Positions 9,658 to 22,339 of a stretch of 64,000 bases of DNA are shown here, one piece after another (position 1 is the first letter of the stretch; every line of letters starts with the position of its first letter). A program made the translations under genes and the position numbers. The notes below the pieces were generated by a model that saw nothing but the letters and a program-made list of their open reading frames with translations, was not told the origin of the DNA and ran no database searches. The stretch comes from Punica granatum (taxonomy: Eukaryota > Streptophyta > Magnoliopsida > Myrtales > Lythraceae): NCBI RefSeq assembly GCF_007655135.1, contig NC_045129.1, positions 23,286,274 through 23,350,273 on the forward strand. Reading direction: 5' to 3'.

Positions 9658-12275
9658 TACCGCGTGATTTAGAGTTGCGCTCGACTCACCCGTTTTGACA
9701 CCGTAAATTCGATGAATTGATCAAGTCGGGCTAAGAGTCCAAAAGATGAGTAGGCTCATGTGTCGAGGAATCGGTTCACTATCTTAGAGTTACAGTTCAT
9801 CGAAACGTGATGGTCGATTCCCTGCGTGAACCGAAACCGCGAGTACCCAAGCTTACTCACCCTTAGGTGGCGATAGACCGACTCGACCGGTTCGACACTC
9901 GGACCTCTCGCTCGCCGATCGGGGATCCTTACAATTGAATGAATGAATATACGAATAAAATCCTCGCGATGTTCTCTCGACTAATTACAAAGTATAACTG
10001 AATAAGTAAATGGATCCCGATCGGTTTGCATTGGGCCAATATTCCGCTCCGGCTCACCGTGTGTTTTGAAATGACCGACAAATAGATTAAGGCAACGCGG
10101 GCTCAAAGAGCCGGGGGTCGGGTCCAATCAAGCCGACGGTTTGCGGGAGAACCGATTAGTTCCCACTGTAACCGTTGGACCGATCGAGCTCCCGGGTGAT
10201 ATCTAAACACGTTTCACGCATTCAATCCAAATTGCCTTCCACATAGGCCATATTTGGAGTGTGATGGTGACTCAAGGCTAGATCCCAGTCCGAACTCGGG
10301 TTGCACGCGCTCGATGAATTAAGAGGCGTTGGACCTCGTGTTCGGTGATTTGGGGCGTTGGACCCCGTGCAACACGTAACCTATGGGTTCGGGCCCGAAC
10401 CGCAATAAATCATCAAAAGCAAGAATAAAACAGAAGAAAACTGATATAACTGACACAATACAGAAAGCAACTGACAACAACTGATAAGTGTCAGTGAATA
10501 CAAACGAATTGTGTATTAGGCCGAATGTACGTGATTTAATCAGTTATTAGCCGGGGTTGATTAGCAAACAATGTATCTATCCTAGGCAAGCATAAGTGGC
10601 GGATTGGAATGGGGTTCTAAGCCGATTACATGTGTGTGTTCGTTTTAAGACGCTTATTCAGTTAAGTGTCACTGTGGCTTCACCGAATTAGCCAAACTCG
10701 TGTCTTGACTCTAAAATGGAACCTATCGTTCCGCCTATCCGTTATCTAGTGTTTGATTAAGTCGAATGTACGATTAATCCGGTTGTTCGTGTTTTGTAAC
10801 TGAAGTAAAATGCTCCCCACCGAATCTATGATAGGAAGATAGGAACACCGAAAATGGACGGAATGGGCCATACGAATGAGACTCGTACCCGGATGGGTTG
10901 CCCCTTTCAGTCCATAGATCTAGGCGTTTTCGGCTCCCCAACGCCTAGGGTATCGGTGAATCACGGAATGACGATTATGCCCTTGGATAATGAAATTGCA
11001 ATGTTCGTGTATAAATCGGAGATCGTGTCACACAAAGGAGTCTAAGAAGGACTCTCGTGCCCCGACTCGGGCCGCCTCAAATTGGGCCCGGACTCGAGTC
11101 ATGGCACATGAGTACTCCCTAGACATCAATTCTATTCGTGTTACACGACTCGGTATTTTGAAATTGTGAATTTTTAAGGGAAAAGGGCATTCACGTCGTT
11201 CCGTGAATCATCGATGCGTTTACAAGTTAATAATCAATTTACCCAATTATTTAGTCCGAATGATTGAATTAACCGAGTAACGCGTCCCGTTTTCCCGTTT
11301 GTGAAATTATTCGATGAAGGTGACCTCATATCGTGGGTATTATAGATTTAACGGATAGTGATCCAAAACCGTCGCATCCATCATGTGATCCTCACGTAAC
11401 CAACAATAAAATAAAAACATCAACGCACTCAATTCCAAGAGACAATCCCGAAACGGCTAAGGAGGTCACCCTAGACTCGAAGAAGGTCCGGGAGCATTCG
11501 GCCAATCCCCAAAGGGACAAACCGAGTGGTCTCCCCAACCCGACTCGAGTTATGGACGATCTCCCACACCGATCCTAATTATTTCTTACATGCATAATAC
11601 GTCAAATAGGATAACATTACAAATTTCAACCGAATCAAAATAGCCGCAATCATAAATACGCAAACGAACACGCCAACATACACAAACACGGCATTCATAG
11701 GAGCAATGGAGAATAACATTGACCCATGTCATAATGAAACGGAGGAACACGGGAACCAACCCACTTCGACAAGAGAGAAGCCTCCATGGACCCGTGTGGT
11801 CCAAGAGGACTCTCGGCCACCTCTTCTCAAAGATGGCCATGAGTCCTCGTGGCTCACACGAGTCAAAGGGGATTCTCGCCTTCCGATTCAAGCCCTTTCC
11901 CGTCACGCTAACGTATTACGCATGATAGACAACGGCAAAACGTGGGAACCGACCAAATTTCGAGGGAGAGGAGACCCTCTTAGTCTCGGCTAAGTCAAAG
12001 GGCTCACGGGTCCTCCCTTGAGGGCTAGACCGTGGGCTCCCATGGCTCCACCGTGGCTAAGGGGCCTCTCCTACCTCGATTCCAACCTCTCCCCACCGGA
12101 ATATATGCATGATGTGTAATATAATGAGCATGATAGACGTGTACGTGCATGGGAATGCATGGGGGACCCGGATCCAAAAAAACGCAACCTTTCATGCATT
12201 CCGAACCTCTAAAGTGCATAAACACTTCATATACGTAAAGATCGAAGATCCTAGCCCTTCTAAGTTGTAGAGGGA

Positions 12276-12300
12276 TGTTACCTAGCCTCGATGCACGAGG
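12276..12300 (-). other. Conserved stem-loop with donor-like CTAG|GTAACA (LTR B)
   Basis: Minus strand: stem CCTCG/CGAGG around loop TGCAT (12286-12300), then CTAG|GTAACA with the putative cut at 12281/12282. Confidence 0.5.
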
Positions 12301-13070
12301 AAAAGAGTCGGGGAAGTGGCCGTGGGAGTCGCAAGACTCGGATAGAGGGCTACGGGTGGGTGACCCGAATGTTGGCAGCCGCGGCAGTCCGTGGAAAAAT
12401 GGGTCGGCACGCGAGCTCCGGGCACGGTACGGTGCAAGGTCGGGCTCGTTGGACTCCTAAGAGATGGATCCAGTCGTTCATGAAAGATCCCGAACGTGCC
12501 GAAGCCTAGACAAACCCGAAATAATGAGATAAAGTCCGGTAAGAAAAATAATAGCCCGCTAGAGAGGAACCGGAGGAAAAGGAACTCGTGCACGGTCGGT
12601 CGGCCCTCGGACCGTGACCACCTCTTCACGGGGGAGGGTGAGGGTTGTGAGGAACCCTTGGAACGTGATGGCACGACTCGCCGAAGTCGTGAGGAGAAAT
12701 GGCACGTGACTTGCTCGGTATGCGCGGCTAGGGAGGTTTCGGGACCCGATTATATTTTCGGCTGGAACGGGGTGTAGAAAGCTCCAAATCGAAAATCTAA
12801 GCCCGGAAATGGACTTAGGGGGTGGAAAATATGTAGGCTAGGGAGTTTGGTGATTTTTGGCTTAAGTCGGGTCGAGTGGTTACCGGAATACCGGGTGGTT
12901 TTCCGGCGGTTTCGGCCGGTTTAGGCCTTGGCACGGGCTGAATGGAAATGAGGGAGAGGGCTGGAGCTTGAGAGGATTCTTGAGAGAGATTGGCTTGAGA
13001 GGATTCTTGAGAAAGATTGGCTTGAGAGAGAGTGAGAATGGAGAAGTGATTAAGTCTAATGATCAATGGG

Positions 13071-13080
13071 AACTTATAGG
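13071..13080 (-). promoter_or_regulatory. TATA box of LTR B
   Basis: CCTATAAGTT on the minus strand, followed by a CTCTC-rich leader. Identical in sequence to the TATA boxes of both F LTRs. Confidence 0.6.
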
Positions 13081-14710
13081 ATGTGCTAATGGCTTGATTA
13101 AGGGGAGTTGATTGCGATTTTGTGGCCTAAGCTAGGGCTGCCGAAAATTGGAGGGAAGATTAGGGAGGGGTTTGTGTCTTGTAGAGTGTAGAGGAAGCAA
13201 GAGGGGTGATGGGTGTGATGGATGGATGGAGGGAGGTGATGGTTGTGAGGGAAATTTGAATTGTGTGGTGGGGGATGCTTGGAGCCGCCGGCCATGGAGG
13301 GAGAAGCCGCGGCTTGGGGCTGTCCAATCGGAGCCGTGGCTGATTGTGGGCGAGCCGTGGCTTGGGGTTGAGCCGCGGCTTGTTGGCTTGGCTTGGCTGA
13401 GCTGTGGGTCCCATTCGGTTGAGAGAAAAGCCGGAAAATGCTTGAGACTTGATTGAGCGCGCGTCCGATCTCCGATGTCCAATTAATTTATGGATTTGGA
13501 GTGCTTGAATGACGAGGATTTGAATGAGCCTAATATCGCCATGCGTCGTGTGGACAAACGTTCGGGCGACTCGGCGCCTCGGGAGTCGGTTTTGCCCTGT
13601 TCGGACGTTCGGAGTGGAGTTTAGCGTCCCTCGATCCCCATTGTTCTTTGTGCATCCCTGCATTCGTTTTGGAGATCCTTTTGCCCCGTGGGGGATCGTT
13701 GGCCCGTCGTCCTCGGTCGGGGACCGTTGGCCCTGGAAGACCTGGGGATTTTGACCGGGATTTTCTCAGTGTGCCCTGAATGCCTGGAGGTGCTTGGGGA
13801 TTATTGTGAGGTGCTCAGAGATCGCTGTGGTCTCTGCTTTCCGTGGAAATGCCCCGAAGGCTCGCCGGGAGACGTTCGTGACCACTGAAACGTACTTCGG
13901 GAAACCGAGCCGAGTTCCGGAAGGTTGTCTGAAGCTTGTTCCCCGACCCTGGTGGTCCCTGGGTGCCTGTAGGCCCGTTTTGAGGGGCCGTTTGCTTGTC
14001 AGTGGAGCGAACCCCGGGAGCTCTGTTAGAAAAGGCGTTCGTGAGGGGTTGGGGTGTCCCGGCTTAAGCGGGATGCCCCGGAAATGCGCCCGGACTCGTC
14101 GTTGGTCACTTTAGCACTGAGAGGGATTTTTGGAGCCCTATATTGGGCACCTTTCGGTGCTTCGGTGACTCAGTAATGAATAGTGCCACAGTGCCAGTTC
14201 CGCTGCTTTCGGGGTTCCTTGTCCGTTCATTCTTCTAGCTGCACTCTTCCGCCTTTCTCAGTGGACCGTGCTCTTCTCTCTTCGTTCATGACTCCGTGCT
14301 CGCCTATTTGCCTCTGATTGCCGGGTCATGAATAGTAACCCGGGTTTTGATCGGGGATTCTCGTGTAGGAAGCCGGTGGGCCAAAATGGGGTGCTGACAT
14401 CGGGAATCGAACTTAGATCGGGCTAAGAAGGCCATTCTTAACCCGAGGAAAGCAAGCCAAGTCTCGGTTACCTCTTCTTGAGGCAAACTCGAGAGCTCTT
14501 TTGCTTATTTCGGGTCGGGAAGGTCTCCCGAGGGTCGATCCAAACGTTTCCCGACATGCTAACATGTTATATGATGACGAGCATGCATAATATAACATGA
14601 AAGTGTATGAAAATTAAGCCTTGCAAGTTAAACATGCATAAAACACCATATTACTCCATAGCCATGCAAATAAAGTAAAAAGCCCTAACTCCTCTAAGTC
14701 AAGAGTGATT

Positions 14711-14732
14711 TACCTAGCCTCGGGATACGAGG
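14711..14732 (-). other. Stem-loop with donor-like CTAG|GTAAAT (LTR A)
   Basis: Minus-strand stem CCTCG/CGAGG with loop TATCC (14718-14732); the 15-mer is the same as in LTR C. Confidence 0.5.
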
Positions 14733-15266
14733 AAAGAGTCAGGGAAGTGTTCGAGAGTCGGGTGACTCGGTAGAACGCTTGGAAGGATGCTCGGGTGCAA
14801 AGGATGCACGTTCGGGGAGCTAGGTGCACGGGGAGTGCGGCCGGAATGTACGGGAGGCGCGCAGGTGCGCGGACGCGCGGGCTGGCGCGCGGCTGGCACA
14901 CAGCTGGCACTCGGCTGGCACTGTTCACCCGAGAGTGACGATTCTTCACCCGAAATGCACTAAATGACCTGAAACAATAATTTAAAGACTTCAAATGGAA
15001 AAACCAATTTCACCAATGAACTCCATGGGTCCAAAACATATGGTCCATGGAGTTTGAGAATTTTTGAAGTTAAGTCGGGATGATGAACACCGACTTTCGA
15101 CTTAAGAACTTCGGGTTTTGTTCGATGTTTTCTTTTCGGTTTTTCAAAGCTGAAGCTTGCTGGTTCTTGGGTGTTCTTAGCTATGGAGTTTGAGAGGTTT
15201 TCTAGAGGGAGAATGCTTGGAGAGAGTGTGCAAGAGGAGAAGTGATTATCTTAATCACTTTTGGGC

Positions 15267-15276
15267 CATTTATAGG
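15267..15276 (-). promoter_or_regulatory. TATA box of LTR A remainder
   Basis: CCTATAAATG on the minus strand, matching LTR C. Confidence 0.55.
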
Positions 15277-16882
15277 CAAAGCTAATGGGCAATTAAGCAA
15301 AAGTAAGCACACTTAAGCCTACCATTAGCAAATTTCGGTTTGCCTAATGAGGATGAGGATGAATGTGGACCAAGTGTTCTTGATGAAGATGATCCAAGAG
15401 CATTTATGAGCATTGATGAGCATTGAGTGTTGTCTTCAACCTCTCCAAGATATTTTGGCTAAGAGAGGGCAAGTTGGCTTCTTGCATTGAAGAGGAAGAA
15501 GAAGCTTCTAGAGCATAGGGTGACTCATCTTGGGTAGCCCGTGGGTCCCACGACCGAAGAGGAGAAACCGGGAAAAAGTTCGGGTCTCAATTGATCGGGC
15601 ATTCGAGGCTTGTGGTTCGAACCGAATGTTGAATTATCGATATACGCGAGGAAACGGGTTTAAAGAGTTCGAGATTGGCATTTTCCGTGAGAAATTGCCA
15701 AATGTCTGTATGAGGCTCGGAAGCCGGTTTTGCTCCTTTTAGGCATTCAGAGCAAGGTTGCCCACTTCTGACAGCATATCTTGTATCTGCATCCCACGTC
15801 GGTCATTTTGACATTAAATTGTCAAATTACGTGGGCACTTGACCCTTAAGCCGGTAAGGCAAATATGGAGCCGGAGATGTCCTAGGAGGCCGAAACTGGA
15901 TTTCTCAGATTGCTTTCTGAGTTTCTTGGGCGATCCGGAGATAATTGTGATCTCTGTTTGCCGAGATTGGACCTCTAAGGATATGAAAAGTGCATCTGAG
16001 ACCCTTAAAGCATTGCTCGAGGGGTCTAGATGAGTTGTGTGATTCGTTCCGACGATTTCACATTGAGACTTGAGAAGGCTAGCATTGTGTAAGGTAAGCA
16101 TTCGGCGTCAAGTTTCCCCAAAGAGGACCTCCGAATATGGATCTTCACTGAAAATGGCCTTTTGTGCTCCTCGGAGGTTACTCGGGAAACCGTGAAGGGT
16201 TTTACTGTCTGTTTTGCTCAATTGCAAATGTCCGCTGGAGTTTTCAGGGCAATGTAGTGTGAACTTCGTTTACCGTAATTCCATCAGACTAGTCTCCGGT
16301 TATGCTCTTCCGAAGAGAGGTATGCCCGTTTTGTCTTTCGGAAGTCATTCGGGGTGTCAGTATGGCTTTCAAAAGACAATCTGAAGCACTGCTCGTGCTC
16401 TGTATGATTGTGGGGCATGGCCACATCTGATATTTGGAATTAACTTTTCTCCGAGAAACCGGCATTTTTGGACTTCCACTGAAAAGTTGTCTGTATACAG
16501 AAAGTTGTCTATATAGAGCAGATGATTTGCAAAACGCCTTTGGGGACACTTTTCATCTGTTTGGCATTGGAGTGGATTTTTGAAGTCCAATATTGGCTAT
16601 CTTCCGACGGTCGAGCGAACTATCGGAAAATAGGCCTGTTCGTGTGAACTCTGGAAATGCCGGTTTCGGACATTGTTGAGCTCTCTAGTCACTCTGTTGC
16701 TTCTTAATGACCCCTAGAGTCCTTCTGTCATATGCATGTGTCATTTGCCTGATTTCGCCAACTTGAGGATGAATAGTGATTTCTTGCTCTGCCGAGCCGT
16801 TTTCTGTATTCTGCTCAAGTCGTGGCTTGGATCATTGCTAATAATGTAATTTGAATGAGTGAGCCAAAATGGGGTGCTGACA

Positions 16883-16896
16883 GCTTGCCCTTCTTT
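16883..16896 (-). other. Polypurine tract, element A
   Basis: AAAGAAGGGCAAGC on the minus strand directly precedes the 3' LTR. It is the plus-strand primer site of reverse transcription. Confidence 0.8.
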
Positions 16897-17378
16897 GACT
16901 GCGTGCTCGAGTAGAGGATGCAGCCAAAGACTTCAGAAGCACCACAGTTTGATAGCAATGATCGATGTGAAATTTCCTATATGGCCTTCTCCTTCTTGCT
17001 TTGGATATGTGGGATGTTGTACCTAATAAAAAGGAGATATAGTGAGATGCGCACAATGGACGTGCAGAGTCCGGAACAGAGTTGGGATAGGCATTTAAAA
17101 TCGGGATTGACCCGAAGGGGATTGACCCCAGTGCAGAAATTAAAGTCGCATGGGATGCAATGCAGAATGAAAATGCTTGCAGAAAGTAAATGCAAACGCT
17201 GGGGAGTTGCGTGAGGAGTGGAAGGAATCATTGTGATTCCTCTATTACTGAGCTTTTCTGTGCTACAATCAATGTTGTAGCAGAATGCTTCGTTGCTTGC
17301 CAACTGATTGTGATGCCACTGAGTGCATGAAGTATTTGTATCATCTGAGAACGAGACTCAGTCTTGTGGAAACCTAAA

Positions 17379-18112
17379 GATGGGACTCGGCCCTGTGAGA
17401 GATCTATCGATGGGACTCGGTCCTACAAAAAGATCAAAGGTTGGGACTCGGCCCTGTGGGAGATCTAACGACGGTACTCGGCCCTACGGAAGATCAAAGG
17501 AAGGGACTCGGCCCTGTGGGGGATCTAACGACGGGACTCGGCCCTACGGAAGATCAAAGGAAGGGACTCGGCCCTGGGGGGATCTAACGACGGGACTCGG
17601 CCCTACGGAAGATCAAAGGAAGGGACTCGGCCCTGTGGGGGATCTAACGAAGGGACTCGGCCCTGTGGGGGATCTAACGACGGGACTCGGCCCTACGGAA
17701 GATCAAAGGAAGTTACTCGGCCCTGGGGGAGATGTAACAACGGGACTCGGCCCTACGAAAGATCAAAGGAAGGGACTCGGCCCTGGGGGGGATCTAACGA
17801 CGGGACTCGGCCCTACGGAAGATCAAAGGAAGGGACTCGGCCCTGTGGGGGACCTAACGACGGGACTCGGCCCTACGGAAGATCAAAGGAAGGGACTCGG
17901 CCCTGTGGGAGATCTAACGACGGGACTCGGCCCTGCGGAAGATTAAAGGAAGGGACTCGGCCCTGTGGGGATCTAACGAGGGGACTCGGCCCTGCGGAAG
18001 ATCAAAGGAAGGGACTCGGCCCGTGGGGGATCTAACGATGGGACTCGGCCCTACGGAAGATCAAAGGAAGGGACTCGGCCCTGGGGGAGATCTAACGATG
18101 GGACTCGGCCCT
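17379..18112. repeat. Tandem repeat, 30-bp units in 60-bp pairs (element A)
   Basis: About 24 units starting GGGACTCGGCCCT, alternating a form with ACGGAAGATCAAAGGAA and one with GTGGGGGATCTAACGAC. It lies about 480 bp from the PPT, in the 3' UTR. The repeat-encoded open frame (17323-17946) is a by-product. Confidence 0.92.
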
Positions 18113-18405
18113 GTGATTGTAGTTGTGAAGCGGTGATGCTGTAGGTGTGTGGGGCGAATGTTGCCCCGAGAGTGTTGATTCGTCGGAGGCATGTGTTGTT
18201 GCTACTTGGCGATCGTGCTTTACTGAAGGGTGACTTTGCTGTTGAGCAACTGTGCTTTCGCTGGCGATGCCCCTACCGTGCAATGAGGAGTTTTGTTTTG
18301 CTTTGCGGGATACCGTGTACTGAGGGACTCGAGCTCTGGGGTGGAGCGCCTATGTATCCAGAGTGGTCGGGAATCAAAGTCTGCCGTAGTTCTTACCGTT
18401 TGCAG

Positions 18406-18470
18406 TACCTGTGATCCTGACATTACTAGTAAATCATGTGAGAAATACTAACAAGTGATAGATACAGGTA
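18406..18470. other. Conserved inverted repeat TACCTGT ... ACAGGTA (element A)
   Basis: Arms at 18406-18412 and 18464-18470 enclose the conserved CCTGACATTACTAGTAAATC. It is preceded by a shared block (CCTATGTATCC ... GTAGTTC, about 18348-18392). Also found in D and G. Confidence 0.6.
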
Positions 18471-19194
18471 ATCATGAAAATGTTGTTGCAACACGCAGAT
18501 CTTCAGTTTTGGGTCACCTAAGTGACTCGTGAAGAATTTTGCTTTAACAGTGCAAAATGGGTCTCGTTCCCGAAGGCCTAGATGCGAAGCCTCCAGGGAT
18601 TCCCGTTAGCTATGTATTGGGCATATCGAGACATCCCCGACAATGCCCTAGCAACTCTATCGGTTGTTCGACGCGCCCGTCGGCTTTGAACCATTCTCAA
18701 TAGGGTACCGTAGGGCAGTTACATTTGAACTCGTTTGGGGATTTCTGTTCAGATTTGGTCAGACTCGGTCCGACCATTTCCAAAGCGTTATGACTAGACT
18801 CTCGAAGAGGAATGTCTAGGATTTTGGCTCTGTGATAGCCTGTTGAAGGGTGGCTGTGATCCATTTGGAGTTATGCAAAGACAAAGAGAAAAGAGAAAGC
18901 TCGGGAAGCACGTTGCCCCAGGCTAAAAGGATACACGGGTTCACGCCTGCAGCGAGATGTACCCCCATTTTCCTTCGTCCTTCTGTTGTGTAGGTTGCAC
19001 TGAACTGCTTGGACGGCGTATTCAGTTACACACTGTACTTGAGGAAAGTTCCCTCTTGGACGGTTGAATGGTATTGGAGAGTCGATCGGGGATCGTGTTG
19101 GAACAGATAAACTGGCCACTTCCTTTGGCGATCGTTGTTCGTACAATGTGCGAGAGACTAGGGGGCAATTTTATCTATCTCTCGTTTTGCTCTC

Positions 19195-19360
19195 CTTTTG
19201 CTACGGTCACCCACCTCGGGGCCGCACCTCTCAACCTAAAGGGGAAGAGCTCTTCTTTTGCCACAACCGCCCCGAAGGGTTTCCGGTCATGCCTCTCTTT
19301 TACCCTAACTTTTGCCTAGGCCGCCCCAAAACGGGTTTTCGACCTAACGTGCTCGATTCT
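19195..19360 (-). repeat. 3' UTR hairpin array (element A)
   Basis: Three successive 55-70 bp units, each with TTTTGCC/TAC/G and an inverted repeat, the third being CCTAGGCCGCCCC ... GGTTTTCGACCTAACG. Same order as in D and G. Related to the array after pol in F. Confidence 0.7.
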
Positions 19361-19455
19361 TTTATCTCTCGAGTTTGCAAGGGCGAAGATTTTGAAGGAT
19401 TCAACCTCCAAGTGCATTGTTTTCTGTCACCGTCGAGGAGTGGTGTCTGCTGCTT

Positions 19456-19458
<3 letters not shown>

Positions 19459-19490
<32 letters not shown>
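19459..19490. repeat. Run of 32 T
   Basis: A T32 homopolymer where D and G have only four or five T. Length may be unreliable in the assembly. Confidence 0.85.
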
Positions 19491-19825
19491 CAGGGTTTAT
19501 TGACTGCTTTGAATTGGCGGTGCCTGTGCTTTTGGTGAATGTCGGCATTGCCTTGTTTTGTTTATTGGCGGGTTTTTCCCGCGTGTGCGCACCCGAATTT
19601 AATCTTGTCGGGGCACGCATGCGCGAAGCTTATGCAACGTGGCTTGGGAGTATCCACCTTCCCGGGGACTCGCGACGGACGCACGTGAGAAGGAGTCGCC
19701 ACTTACTGTTTACGACTCGTAGGTCGAGGGCCGTTGAGTCGCTCGGGTCTAGGGGTACAAGGTACACCTAAATGCTAAGGCAATGGTCATGCGGAACCGA
19801 AAATTCGAATTCGGGGGTTCTATTA

Positions 19826-19892
19826 CGTGCGGGCCTATATCCCGCACGCCCTTTCGGTACTCTAGTTTGCTAGGCTTGCCGTTTAGTTTATT
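19826..19892 (-). terminator. Poly(A)-like signal and hairpin, LTR D
   Basis: AATAAA on the minus strand at 19887-19892 and the perfect CGTGCGGG/CCCGCACG inverted repeat at 19826-19848. Confidence 0.5.
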
Positions 19893-22153
19893 CACCGCGT
19901 GATTTAGGGTTGCAGTTGACTCACCCGTTTTGACACCGTAAAATCGATGAATTGATCAAGTTGGGCCAGTAATCCGAAAGATGAGTAGGTTTGTGCGTCG
20001 AGGAATCGGTTCACTATCTTAGCGTTACAGTTCATCGAATCGTGATGGTCGATTCCCTGCGCGAACCGAGACCGCGAGTATTCGAGCTTACTCGTCTCTT
20101 GGTGACAATAGACCAACTTGACCGGTTCGACGCTCGGACCTCTCGCTCGCCGATCGGGGATCCTTACAAGTGAATGAGTAGATGTACAAATAAGATCCTC
20201 ACAATGTACACTCGAATAATTACGAAGTGTAACTGAATAAGTAAATGGATCCCGATCGGTTTGCATTGGGCCAATATTTCGCTCCGGCTCACCGTGTGTT
20301 TTGAATGACCGATAAATAAATTAAGGCAACGCGGGCTCAAAGAGCCGGGGGTCGGGTCCAATCGAACCGACGGTTTGCAGGAGAACCGATTAGTTCCCAC
20401 TGTAACCGTTGGACCGATCGAGCTCCCGGGTGATATCTAAACACGTTTCACACATCCAATCCAAATTGCCTTCCACATAGGCCATATTTGGAGTGTGATG
20501 GTGACTCGAGGCTAGATCCCATTCCGCACTCGGGTTGCACGCACTCAGTGAGTTAGGAGGCGTTGGACCTCGTGTTCGGTGATTTGGGGCATTAGACCCC
20601 TTGCAACACGTAACGTATGGGCTCGGACCCGAACCGTAACAAATCAGCAAAAGGAAATGGAAAACAAAAGAAAACTGATAAAACTGATGGAAAACAGATA
20701 ACAACTGACATACGTAGGTGAATACAGACAAGTTGTGTATTAAGTCGAATGTACGTGATTTAATCAGTTATCGACCGGGGTTGATTTGCAAACAATGTGT
20801 CTAGCCTAGGCAAACATAGATGGTGGGCTAGAATATGGTTCTAAGCCGATTACATGTGTGAATTTGTTTTAGAATCCTTATTCAGTGAGATGACACTGCG
20901 GTTTCACCGAATTAACCAAACTCGTATCTTGACTCTAGATTGGAATCTAATATTCCACCTATCCATTATCTAATGTTTGTTTAAGTCAAGTACATGATTA
21001 ATCCGGTTCTTCGTCTTTTGTAACTGAAATAAAAAGGTTCACCACCGAATCTACGATAGGAAGATAGAAACACTGAAAGTGAATGGAATGGGTCGTACGA
21101 ATGAAACTCGCACCCAAACGGGTTGCCCTTTTTCGTCCATAGATCGAGGTGTTTCGGTCTCCCTAACGCCTAGAATGTCGGCGAATCACGAAATGATGGT
21201 CATGCCATTTGAACGGTAAAATGTGTAGGGCGTGTATGTGGAAGTTGGGATCGCATGACACGAAGAGGTCCAAAGAGGACTCGCGCACTTAGACATGAGC
21301 CTCCTCAAATCGGGCCTTGACTCGAGTCATAGCGCACGAGTGCTCCCTAGACACTAATTCTATTCGTGTTAAGCGTCTCGATGTTTTGAAATTGTGAATT
21401 TTAAAAGGGCACTCTCACCGTTTAGTGATTCGTCGACGCGTTTACGAGTTGATTTTCGATTTATCCAATTACTTAGGCCGAGTGGTTCATTTAGCCGAAT
21501 GGTACGTCCCGTTTCTCGTTTGTGAAGTAGTTTAATGAATGAGACCGCAAACCTCAATTGTTATGGATCAATGAAATGATTGTTCGATATTAACGTACCT
21601 AACATACGAATTAACATGGAACCAACAATTAAATGAAAATTGTGATTGCAATCAATTCCAAGAATCGGTTTTGACCGTTTCTTGCATGCATAAAACATCA
21701 AACACGATAACAATGTACATTTTTTACATAGCCGGTGCCGCCATGATCTTAGGAACGCAATTCAACATACAAACAAGCACAAACACGATATTTAGAGGAA
21801 TCGATAAAACGGCACCGATTGATGGGAAGCGAAAAATGTAAAAACTCGGGAAACGACTTGAGTCAGGGAAAGGAGGTCATCCATGGCCCCAGGAAGCCAA
21901 GAGGGGCTCTCGGCCACCTCCCTTGGGGTGAGGCCGAGAGGCTCCTTTGGCTTGCTCGAGACAACGATGTCTCCTCGACTCCGATTCAAGCTATTTTCCG
22001 ACATGCAAGCACTATATACGATGAAGACATGCATAATACGATGTACAAACACATAAAAACATAAACTTGCATGCGAATCGGTCATGGACCGCCTTATTGC
22101 CCCACAAACGCAAAGAAAACGTAAAAGTCCTAACTTCTCTGAGTTGGGAATGA

Positions 22154-22178
22154 TTATACCTAGCCCCGGGATGCGGGA
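22154..22178 (-). other. Stem-loop variant with compensatory change, donor-like CTAG|GTATAA (LTR D)
   Basis: Minus-strand stem TCCCG/CGGGG with loop CATCC (22164-22178). Relative to the others, the third pair is C-G instead of T-A and the first is a T-G wobble, so pairing is kept despite base changes. Confidence 0.5.
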
Positions 22179-22339
22179 AAAGTCGAGGAAAGCCGGAAAA
22201 AGGGCTTGGGAAGTCGGTTCTGCCCCCTGGAATGAACAGACCCGATTCAGTGAAGTCGGGTCGGCGGCAGACCCGACTAGCAGTCCGGCTTGTCGGGGCT
22301 GTACCGGTTGATCGGGGTGGAATTTTCGTGCGGGGACAG

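Larger units (their letters stand above)
1..14399 (-). mobile_element. Element B: 5' part of a minus-strand Ogre/Tat-like Ty3/gypsy retrotransposon
   Basis: Read on the minus strand this is a 5' LTR (9347-14399), a primer binding site, a leader, ORF1 (7231-8730), gag from 6911 downwards, and a gag-to-protease part that runs off the left edge of the window. The order LTR, PBS, ORF1, gag is that described for Ogre-type elements of the Tat lineage. The gag is split by solo LTR C (1424-6020). At 14399/14400 the element abuts the remainder of an older LTR (element A), so B inserted into A. The presumed 5-bp duplication is TCGGG (14400-14404), but its partner lies outside the window, so it is unverified. 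The 3' half and 3' LTR are not visible. Confidence 0.88.
9347..14399 (-). mobile_element. 5' LTR of element B (type 2), 5,053 bp
   Basis: The plus-strand boundaries are TGTGCGCACCCG at the left and GGGGTGCTGACA at the right, so on the minus strand it reads TGTCAGCACCCC ... GGGTGCGCACA. It is followed on the minus strand by the PBS. Similar along its length to LTRs D, E and F. It contains a poly(A)-like/hairpin block, the donor-like stem-loop and a TATA box. The region between TATA and stem-loop is GC-rich and gives fortuitous open frames; I do not call them genes. Confidence 0.9.
14400..16882 (-). mobile_element. Remainder of element A 3' LTR (type 1)
   Basis: The 5' (U3-side) portion of a minus-strand LTR. 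It ends on the plus strand with GGGGTGCTGACA and is followed by a polypurine tract, so it is a 3' LTR. Similar to LTR C and to LTR G from about 37855 onwards. The rest of this LTR lies left of the window, displaced by B. It carries a GC-rich repeat at about 14838-14935. Confidence 0.85.
16883..19583 (-). mobile_element. Element A internal region (non-coding 3' part)
   Basis: From the PPT the region holds a 30/60-bp tandem repeat, a conserved hairpin block, and the 3' UTR hairpin array, all matching elements D and G. No gag or pol similarity. It is cut at 19583 by element D; the presumed TSD is CCGCG (19579-19583), its partner being outside the window. Whether A had coding genes further on cannot be seen. 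Confidence 0.75.

Noticed and set aside
9780..9830. Possible tRNA-like segment (GGTTCGA... GAACTGTAACGC) present in all LTRs
   Set aside because: No cloverleaf with matching acceptor stem could be drawn. It is a conserved U5-side LTR stretch.
12282..12674. Conserved small LTR frame MPSRSKGSSQPSPSPVK (also at 32034, 57823 and, without the ATG, 62401)
   Set aside because: Tempting because it recurs in LTR types B, E and F, but the DNA is conserved in all frames, the C-terminal parts diverge by frameshift, and no family is recognised. I treat it as conserved leader sequence.
17379..18112. CRISPR-like regular array (30-bp repeats, 60-bp period)
   Set aside because: The alternating segments are themselves repeated and not unique spacers, there are no cas genes, and the position is the repeat-prone 3' UTR of a plant retrotransposon.
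19300..19620. Lysine-run protein on the minus strand
   Set aside because: The lysines come from the T32 homopolymer, and the frame crosses the A/D insertion boundary at 19583.
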